A stretch of 12,919 bases of DNA, from positions 1 through 12,919 of the forward strand of contig DUUM01000439.1 in assembly GCA_012841565.1 (NCBI GenBank), in the 5' to 3' direction. A program made the position numbers and the translations under genes. The notes beneath the pieces are model-generated. The model was not told the DNA's origin. It ran no database searches and saw only the letters and a program-made list of their open reading frames with translations. The DNA is from Candidatus Epulonipiscium sp. Lineage in GTDB: Bacteria > Bacillota_A > Clostridia > Lachnospirales > Cellulosilyticaceae. Below, piece by piece: positions 7,548 through 12,919 of this stretch. Within the stretch, counting starts at the first letter, position 1; each line of letters opens with the position of its first letter.

Positions 7548-9566
7548 ATGTATTTTAAATTAGTATACCGGAACTTAAAAAGAAATGTACTAACTTACTT
7601 GGTTTTTTTTACGACTCTAATAGTTTTGTACTCTTTAATCTATGCATTTAATGCAACTATTGGGAATCTTATGGTTGGCGATCTAGACCAGACGAGAAGT
7701 ATTTTAATTAATGTAACCAGTCAGATAATGGGGATTCTTTCAATACTGATTGGAATAGCAGTGGCTTTCTTGGTTGTATATTCAACAAGATTTGTTCTAA
7801 GTAGAAGGTCTAAAGAAATAGGGTTGTACTCATCTTTGGGAATGAAGAATAAGCATATAGCTTTAGTAATAGGACTTGAAATGATGTTAGTTAATATAAT
7901 TTCTCTAGTAATAGGACTAATATTAGGTATTATATTAAGTGTATTTTTGACAAAGATAGCAGCAACTATATATGGACTAAATAATCAAGATATTAAGATA
8001 TATTTGAGTATGTATAGTATAAAAATAACCATGATATCAGGTGTCCTTATATCAATCATGGTTTTATTTATGAGCTCAATAAAACTATTTAATTCTAATA
8101 TAATGTCTTTATTGAAAGAAACGGAGCATAGTAGTTCAATAAAAGATGAAAAAAAGTGGATTATAATCTTAATGTTTTTAACCAGTATAGTTTGCTTTAC
8201 TATATGCACATGGTATTTAATTTCATTAAAGGATACTAAATTAAACGTAAAGCGTTCATATACAATTATATTACTATTTTTAATGGGTCTGTTATTTTTC
8301 TATCGTACGCTAAGCAGTGTTATCATAAAAATATTAATGAAAACTAAAGGGTTTTACTACAAAAAATTCAATAGTTTAAGGGTTCGAATGTATGATGGAA
8401 AGTCAAAAGAGCATGCGTCGACTATTTCAATCTTGTCACTATTCTTAACAATTTCATTTGCTATCATCTTAATGGGAGTAAGTGCTTTTATTACAATGAA
8501 ATCCGAAGTATCAAAAGCCGCTCCATATAATGTGACGATATTCTCTTCTAATGAGACAGAGGGAACTATTCAAGAACAACTTCTAAAAGATGGGGTTAAT
8601 CTAGCCACTGTTTTGGAAAAGAAGATGGAAATGAAGGTTTATGAATCGAAGTACACGTATGGTGATATAATGAAGGAAAGTTCTGAATTATGGGAACTAG
8701 ATAAAAATCTAAGACCTGTGCCTATACCGATTATATCAATTTCTGATTTCAATCGTAATAGAGAGATGCAAGGAAAGGATACAGTTGAATTAGGTGAGGA
8801 TGAATTCTTTATTAATCATAATTATAAAGGAACAAATGAAATAATAGAGGACTTTATATCAAGCAACCCTACCCTTCGTTTAGGGGGAAAGGTATTTAAA
8901 TTATCTAACACAAATAAAACAGAAGATATATGGATGGTAACCAGTGTGGGGAATAATGATAGAGGAAGCTTTGTTTTACCTGATGATACTGTAAAAATAT
9001 TATCAGGTAGTGTTGCAGTTTTTAATGGGGTTTACAAAGAAAATACAGATGAAAGTAAAATTACAATGCAGCTAAATGATTGGGTAATGGGACACAGTTG
9101 GCAAGACGAAACAGGACTTAACTTCGATTATAAGTATCAAACAAGAGATAGGCTAGAGGGGATGTTCTATGGTTTTATGGGTACATTAGTATTCGTATCA
9201 GCTTTTGTGGGGATTATATTTACAATTATATCCTTGTGTATTCTTTCAATTCATATGAGTACAGAAGCCATAAGCTTTAAAAAGGATAGTGTGATTTTGA
9301 AATCACTTGGGATGAGCGATTCTGATTTATTTGCATTTTCTAAAAATCAAATTGCAATATACTTTTTAACGCCTTGTATTATAGCCATACCATCAAGCTA
9401 TTTATTATCAAAAACAATGGTGAGATATTACAATGATTTTATTAATATCAACGTAACAATCAAACCAATAGTTTTACTTTCCTTGATGCTGTTTTTTATC
9501 ATATATATCATGATTACCTATGGGTTATATAAAAACATATTAACAACCAAAAAGCGTAATAACTAA
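7548..9566 (+). CDS. BceB-type FtsX-domain ABC permease (likely immunity)
   Basis: This 672-aa integral membrane protein has the BceB layout: four N-terminal helices with an FtsX-like domain (about residues 15-180, including the RRSKEIGLYSSLGM motif), two to three middle helices (about 200-320), a large external domain (about 325-540), and three C-terminal helices (about 540-665). The FtsX loop returns in degenerate form as KDSVILKSLGMSD. The big external domain between helices 7 and 8 is the part that senses or binds peptide antibiotics in BceB proteins. The start ATG at 7548 lies 2 bases after the ATPase stop, with GGGAG upstream. No BceRS-type two-component system, the usual partner of BceAB in resistance loci, is in the window, so expression may simply follow the biosynthetic operon. 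Confidence 0.88.
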   Translation: MYFKLVYRNLKRNVLTYLVFFTTLIVLYSLIYAFNATIGNLMVGDLDQTRSILINVTSQIMGILSILIGIAVAFLVVYSTRFVLSRRSKEIGLYSSLGMKNKHIALVIGLEMMLVNIISLVIGLILGIILSVFLTKIAATIYGLNNQDIKIYLSMYSIKITMISGVLISIMVLFMSSIKLFNSNIMSLLKETEHSSSIKDEKKWIIILMFLTSIVCFTICTWYLISLKDTKLNVKRSYTIILLFLMGLLFFYRTLSSVIIKILMKTKGFYYKKFNSLRVRMYDGKSKEHASTISILSLFLTISFAIILMGVSAFITMKSEVSKAAPYNVTIFSSNETEGTIQEQLLKDGVNLATVLEKKMEMKVYESKYTYGDIMKESSELWELDKNLRPVPIPIISISDFNRNREMQGKDTVELGEDEFFINHNYKGTNEIIEDFISSNPTLRLGGKVFKLSNTNKTEDIWMVTSVGNNDRGSFVLPDDTVKILSGSVAVFNGVYKENTDESKITMQLNDWVMGHSWQDETGLNFDYKYQTRDRLEGMFYGFMGTLVFVSAFVGIIFTIISLCILSIHMSTEAISFKKDSVILKSLGMSDSDLFAFSKNQIAIYFLTPCIIAIPSSYLLSKTMVRYYNDFININVTIKPIVLLSLMLFFIIYIMITYGLYKNILTTKKRNN

Positions 9567-9568
9567 CT

Positions 9569-9952
9569 AAATGGGAATTTGCAGCCACCACCAAAGGCGC
9601 CGATGCAAGTGTAACAGTGTATAGCCTCGTAGAGACGCATTTAACCTATATTCCAGTAGTTGAAGCCACCAATAAAAAAGGACAAGAGATACAGAAAATC
9701 AATTGTTCAGAGTTCTGGAAAGGCTTTAACAGTTACGGTAAGCTGCAAGATAACTTTTACGACCACATGAAAGAGCAAGGGTTTGACCTAGAACGAGGTG
9801 AAAGGAATGAGGGTCGGGAAGAAAGACGAGAGCATATGAGTGTTCAGAAGTTTAAAGAGGAAACCTTGAAAGAGGATATACAGGAGTTAGGCATTAAGAA
9901 ATCGAGGTATCAAGAGGAACTTACAAGGGTTTTATATCGAGAGGTGGGCAAC
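9569..9952 (+). pseudogene. MobV/Pre-type mobilization relaxase fragment
   Basis: The frame encodes a piece of a plasmid mobilization/recombination (MobV, Pre) relaxase. THLTYIPVVEATNKKG corresponds to the strand after the metal-binding HxDExxPHxH motif, of which only 'VETHL' survives. It is followed by FNSYGKLQDNFYDHM and GFDLERGE, a hallmark of this family, and then by a charged coiled coil (KFKEETLKEDIQELGIKKSRYQEELTR). The N-terminal catalytic half is absent, so it cannot be an active relaxase. The first start in frame is a GTG at 9617. The sequence starts within 3 bases of the permease stop, has more GC than the lan genes, and reads through without a stop into the next membrane protein. 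It marks a recombination junction with a mobilizable element. Confidence 0.6.
9941..9948 (+). promoter_or_regulatory. ribosome binding site supporting a TTG start at 9953
   Basis: GAGGTGGG at 9941-9948 precedes a TTG at 9953-9955. The protein from there begins MKKHIIITMGFVILIVV, a natural cationic start leading into a membrane helix. This supports an independent gene start inside the longer fused frame. Confidence 0.45.
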
Positions 9953-10462
9953 TTGAAAAAGCATATTATTATTACTATGGGTTTTGTAATTCTTATTGTA
10001 GTATGTATAATTGTTATTTACTTTAATCCAATTATTAAAGGTAAATTAAGTAATGAAGATCATATAACCTTGTATACAGAGATATACATAAATAATCAAA
10101 AAGTAGATATGGAGCAAGTAGAGATAGAAACATTATTCCAAGACAGAAGTGTTGAATATACTTTTGATAATGGAAAATGGAGTACACAAGGAAAGGAGTA
10201 TGGACAGTATAAATTTAATGTACTTATTCCTACGACTAAAGATTTCAAATTGCAAAAACCACTTTATATAGAGTTTGAATTCTTAAACCCTAATGCATGG
10301 TGTATATCACAGAATGATGTAAAGCTGTATTTATACACACATGAAAATGATATTTTAGGTAATTCTATCATTAAAACAATATATAATGATAGAAGTGAAG
10401 TACTTAATTATGATGATATAAAAGCAAAGGAAAATAAAATCTCTATCAATTGGGGGTTATGA
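9953..10462 (+). CDS. single-pass membrane protein, unknown function (end of lan operon)
   Basis: I prefer the TTG start at 9953, which gives 169 aa. The same frame is open back to a GTG at 9617 (281 aa) through the mob fragment. The protein begins MKKHIIITM, has one strong membrane helix (about residues 3-24) and then an external domain of about 145 residues with alternating hydrophobic residues that looks beta-rich and contains one cysteine. There is no lipobox. I do not recognise the family. It lies at the end of the lanthipeptide operon, immediately before the terminator, so a membrane-anchored immunity role (LanI-like) is possible but unproven. The alternative is that it is an unrelated passenger of the mob-bearing element. 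Confidence 0.6.
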   Translation: MKKHIIITMGFVILIVVCIIVIYFNPIIKGKLSNEDHITLYTEIYINNQKVDMEQVEIETLFQDRSVEYTFDNGKWSTQGKEYGQYKFNVLIPTTKDFKLQKPLYIEFEFLNPNAWCISQNDVKLYLYTHENDILGNSIIKTIYNDRSEVLNYDDIKAKENKISINWGL

Positions 10463-10463
10463 T

Positions 10464-10507
10464 TCAAAAACAAGCAAAATCCTTGCAAGGATTTTGCTTG
10501 TTTTTGA
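10464..10507. terminator. perfect 44-nt palindrome, bidirectional intrinsic terminator
   Basis: All 44 bases are perfectly self-complementary about the centre at 10485/10486 (CCTTG/CAAGG). The stem has a GC-containing core (CAAGCAAAATCCTTG and its complement), and its outer arm is TCAAAAA on the left and TTTTTGA on the right, so it ends in T-runs on both strands. It begins 2 bases after the stop of the membrane protein. It should end the lan operon and would also stop transcripts arriving on the minus strand. Confidence 0.88.
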
Positions 10508-10820
10508 GTTACAAGAATAATATGTGATTAACCTTTTATGAAAAGGTATGGGTAAGTTATTTTTTATTTAAAGAGCCTTTTAAGTTAACATAAAGATTTA
10601 TAGGTTTGCAGAGGATTTATTAATTAGTCAACTAAAGTCTTACAATTTTACTTGACTAGCTCAACCCATACATCAACTTTAATTGGGTTTGATTTTTCAA
10701 GTGAAAGATACCTCCTTATTTGTGTGAGTTTAGAGTAAAGGACTCCAAAACTAAAATAGCTTAGAGTTAGTATCTTATTTATAAGAAGGTTTGAAAACCT
10801 ACCCGATAATTAAGCGCCTA
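10508..10820. other. non-coding stretch between convergent operons
   Basis: This stretch of 313 bases between the lan-operon terminator and the 3' end of the importer operon holds no supported gene. It contains a small 7-bp hairpin with a 3-base loop (10531-10547, ACCTTTT/AAAAGGT), a 7-base inverted repeat (TAGTCAA at 10625-10631, TTGACTA at 10652-10658), and a weak minus-strand hairpin near 10787. Methionine-started frames on both strands are only a few codons long. No lanthipeptide precursor is present. Confidence 0.6.
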
Positions 10821-10828
10821 TCACTTAA
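10787..10828 (-). terminator. weak candidate terminator of the importer operon
   Basis: Read on the minus strand, a 7-bp stem with one G-U pair (10828-10810, UUAAGUG/CGCUUAA, 5-base loop) spans the stop codon of the binding protein. It is followed by a second small hairpin (10800-10787, AGGTT/AACCT) and a short TCTT. Neither is GC-rich or followed by a long T-run. The 10464-10507 palindrome further downstream may be the effective terminator. Confidence 0.25.
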
Positions 10829-11840
10829 CGGCTTCATTAGCGAACTTAGTTGTAACAACTTTATCATAAGGGACTCTAGCCTTAAGTTCCCCAGCAAGTT
10901 CCATAACATCCATAAGTCTATTTAAGCTTTCCTCTTTTAGCAATGGATTATCACACCAAGTATCATTATCTTTGTAGCGTTGAATAACAGCTACTAATTC
11001 ATCTATTTCAAGTTCCGGAAATTGAGGATTAATAACTTTTGCTATATCTTCAGCAGAATGATCTTTTACATATTGTTGCCCTTTATAAATAGCATTGGTG
11101 AATTTTTGAATAACCTCAGGGTTTTCCTCCATATAACTTTCTAATGTGCAGTAGGCAGTGTAAGGAATCTCTCCAGACTCAGCGCCTATAGAGGATACAA
11201 TGTGCCCAGTACCGGCCTTTACTACTGAGCTGGCCATAGGTTCAAACAAGGCGACATAATCTCCTTCGCCACCGGTAAAGGCCCCAGCCATAACTGCATA
11301 TTGAATGTCAGTTCTTACATTAACTTCACCGGCATTTGTATTTTCTCCAAGTATAAGATCATTATTCTTAAGCACATACTCTAATGTCATCTCAGGCATA
11401 CCGCCTTTACGACCACCAATAACTTCTTTTCCTTTTAAATTCTCGAATTTGAAATTAGGTTCGGGCTCCCGAGAGACTAAAAAAGTACCATCTCTTTTTG
11501 TTACCTGAGCAAAAGAGATTGCGTAGTCTTTACTTCCTTGAGCATAGACGTAGACGGAAGCTTCAGGTCCCATAAATCCAATCTGGGCTTCTTGGGACAA
11601 AAGGGCTGCCATTGTTTTATCAGCCCCATAGGCACCAATTAAGTCGATTTCAAAACCTTCGTCAGCAAAAAACCCCATTTCTATAGCGACATATTGAGGG
11701 GCGTAAAATACGGAGTGAGTAACTTCTGCAACACCAATTTTTTGTAAAGATTTTTGGTTACGGGTGTTTTCGCACCCAGATATAGAAATTGCCAGTGTAA
11801 TCCCTAAGGCAATAGCGAAAGCTTTTTTGAAAATCTGCAT
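10821..11840 (-). CDS. ABC importer substrate-binding lipoprotein (SsuA/TauA/NMT1-like)
   Basis: This 339-aa lipoprotein should capture a small solute outside the membrane and deliver it to the neighbouring permease. The signal peptide ends in the lipobox SISGC with the lipidated Cys23. Mature sequence features such as HSVFYAPQYVAIEMGFF, an EGFEIDL strand and LLSQEAQIGFMGPEASVY are typical of the NMT1/SsuA/TauA/NrtA fold, which binds sulfonates, taurine, nitrate or thiamine precursors. The sequence alone does not tell which ligand. The start ATG (11838-11840) follows a perfect AAGGAGGT (complement of 11846-11853). It is 16 bases downstream of the permease gene in the same minus-strand operon. 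It is unrelated to the lanthipeptide genes and converges on them. Confidence 0.9.
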   Translation of the reverse strand: MQIFKKAFAIALGITLAISISGCENTRNQKSLQKIGVAEVTHSVFYAPQYVAIEMGFFADEGFEIDLIGAYGADKTMAALLSQEAQIGFMGPEASVYVYAQGSKDYAISFAQVTKRDGTFLVSREPEPNFKFENLKGKEVIGGRKGGMPEMTLEYVLKNNDLILGENTNAGEVNVRTDIQYAVMAGAFTGGEGDYVALFEPMASSVVKAGTGHIVSSIGAESGEIPYTAYCTLESYMEENPEVIQKFTNAIYKGQQYVKDHSAEDIAKVINPQFPELEIDELVAVIQRYKDNDTWCDNPLLKEESLNRLMDVMELAGELKARVPYDKVVTTKFANEAVK

Positions 11841-11856
11841 ATTATACCTCCTTAAA

Positions 11857-12675
11857 TTATTTCTTTAAAATTAACTTTTCGATTAAGTTAATAACTTGAT
11901 ACATGAGTAAAGCGCAGATGGCTAAAACAAAGACCCCCATCATAACTAAGTCCAGTCGAAAGACTTGCCCGCCATAGACAATGAGGTAGCCAATTCCAGC
12001 CCGTGAAACTAAAAACTCTCCAACGATAACGCCTACCCATGATAGACCAATATTAATTTTAACAATGGTAATGATATTCTTGATATTTGCCGGTAAAATT
12101 AACTTGGTTAGGATCTGGAATTTTGTAGCACCAAAGCTTTTGAGCATTTTAACCTTTTCTTTATCTACGCTTATAAAGTAGTTATATACAGCTAGTATTG
12201 TACTTACGACTGAGATGCTAATTGCAATAACGACAATCCCTTGAATACCAGCACCAGCCCATACAATTAAAATAGGGGCTAATGCTGTTTTTGGAAGGGC
12301 ATTTAGCACCACAAGAAAAGGGTCAAATATTTGGGCAATGGCATCTGACCACCATAAGATAATAGCCACGATTATTCCTACCATGGTTCCGATGGAAAAC
12401 CCCAGTAGGGTTTCCCAAACAGAGATGCCAATATGCCTAAATAGACTCCCATCGACGATATAATCAATTAACAGATGATAAATAGCAGACGGGCTACTAA
12501 CTAAAAAGGTATTAATCATTTCGAAGTGGGCTAGTAACTCCCATGCTACTAAGAAAATAATTAGTAGGGAGACTTGGGCGATTAAAATTAATTGTTTTTT
12601 TCTTGTTTTGCGTTTTAAGAATTGCTCATATTCTGTGCTTTTAATATTTTTTTGAAGGCTAACCTTTCTCTTCAT
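11857..12675 (-). CDS. ABC importer permease (SsuC/TauC-like)
   Basis: This 272-aa inner-membrane permease of the BPD_transp_1 family forms the channel of the importer. After a basic cytoplasmic N-terminus (about 30 residues, KRKTRKKQ) come about six to seven helices. The conserved cytoplasmic coupling loop appears as LKSFGATKFQILTKLILPAN, followed by the family's IGLSWVGVIVGEFLVSRAGIGYL segment, which is very characteristic of SsuC/TauC/NrtB permeases. The start at 12675 has an AAGGAG ribosome binding site upstream on the minus strand, inside the ATPase gene, which it overlaps by 17 bases. It shares its operon with the binding protein downstream. Confidence 0.92.
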   Translation of the reverse strand: MKRKVSLQKNIKSTEYEQFLKRKTRKKQLILIAQVSLLIIFLVAWELLAHFEMINTFLVSSPSAIYHLLIDYIVDGSLFRHIGISVWETLLGFSIGTMVGIIVAIILWWSDAIAQIFDPFLVVLNALPKTALAPILIVWAGAGIQGIVVIAISISVVSTILAVYNYFISVDKEKVKMLKSFGATKFQILTKLILPANIKNIITIVKINIGLSWVGVIVGEFLVSRAGIGYLIVYGGQVFRLDLVMMGVFVLAICALLMYQVINLIEKLILKK

Positions 12676-12919
12676 TATAATCTAACTCCTTCCATAGTAT
12701 ATTAAAGTAATCTTTGAATTCTGGGGCTTTGCGCGCGGTTAATGGCGACTTTTCTCCTTCGATTGTGAGTACAATATCATGGATAGATTTAACTTTTGCA
12801 GGCCTTTTACATAATATAATGGCCCGATCAACCATAGCTATTGCTTCTGAAATATCATGGGTTACGAGGATGGCTTCTTTATGCTCTTGCCTAATGATTT
12901 TATAAACATCATCACTTAC
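12659..12919 (-). CDS. ABC importer ATPase, 3' end (SsuB/TauB-like)
   Basis: The last 86 codons of an ATP-binding subunit are visible, running in from beyond the right edge and ending at a TAG (complement of 12659-12661). The H-loop THDISEA follows the strand EAILV, and the tail (MVDRAIILCKRPAKV) fits the SsuB/TauB/NrtD group. Walker A, signature and Walker B lie outside the window. It overlaps the permease start by 17 bases, giving the gene order ATPase, permease, binding protein on the minus strand. Confidence 0.88.
   Translation of the reverse strand, partial: VSDDVYKIIRQEHKEAILVTHDISEAIAMVDRAIILCKRPAKVKSIHDIVLTIEGEKSPLTARKAPEFKDYFNILWKELDYNEEKG

Noticed and set aside
9571..9624. 17-codon ORF with three cysteines directly after the permease, considered as a lanthipeptide precursor
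   Set aside because: It is too short, has no leader, is arginine- and histidine-rich, and lies inside mob-fragment DNA in another frame.
10531..10547. Small ACCTTTT/AAAAGGT hairpin as an extra terminator
   Set aside because: It has only 7 AT-rich pairs with a 3-base loop, the T-run starts about 10 bases later, and a perfect terminator lies just upstream.
10648..10812. Minus-strand frame of 54 codons ending in a protein-like tail (NPIKVDVWVELVK)
   Set aside because: It has no ATG, GTG or TTG start and begins after a stop just downstream of the binding-protein gene. It could be a gene-tail relic, but length and context do not support it.
12714..12905. Plus-strand frame opposite the importer ATPase (also 11305-11508 opposite the binding protein)
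   Set aside because: The minus strand encodes recognisable ABC importer proteins over the same bases.

Overview
The window is AT-rich DNA from a low-GC Firmicute, probably a member of Clostridia. This is inferred from strong AGGAGG-type ribosome binding sites, ATA/AGA-rich codon use, Firmicute-type ABC systems and a Mob/Pre-type relaxase remnant. No 16S rRNA or taxon-specific marker is present, so genus is not claimed.

Layout. (1) Positions 1-600 hold the 3' end of an unrecognised gene and a complete 89-aa small accessory protein. (2) Positions 600-1690 are a gene graveyard. It holds a 26-codon stub with a strong ribosome binding site, a 230-bp segment bounded by a 13-bp inverted repeat, a 14-bp-stem palindrome, and an internally deleted, frameshifted IS3-type transposase. 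(3) Positions 1694-9566 are a tight same-strand operon: class II lanthipeptide synthetase (lanM), C39-peptidase ABC exporter (lanT), and a BceA-like ATPase with a BceB-like 672-aa permease. (4) Positions 9567-10462 hold a mobilization-protein (MobV/Pre type) fragment that reads in frame into a single-pass membrane protein, closed by a perfect 44-nt palindromic terminator. (5) Positions 10508-10820 are non-coding. (6) Positions 10821-12919, on the minus strand, are a conventional ABC importer of the SsuA/TauA/NMT1 class: lipoprotein, permease and the 3' end of the ATPase.

How it works together. LanM would dehydrate Ser/Thr and cyclise Cys on a precursor peptide. LanT would cut off the leader, probably after a double-glycine-type site, and export the product. 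The BceAB-type pair is the likely self-protection module in place of the usual LanFEG, and the small membrane protein could be a further immunity factor (speculative). The catalytic residues of LanM and LanT that I can identify are intact, yet I find no precursor (lanA) gene in the window. The cluster sits between an IS remnant and a mob remnant, which suggests it arrived on a mobile element and that the precursor was lost, moved, or lies elsewhere. A 25-codon leader-like ORF upstream of lanM (1457-1534) is the only, weak, candidate relic.
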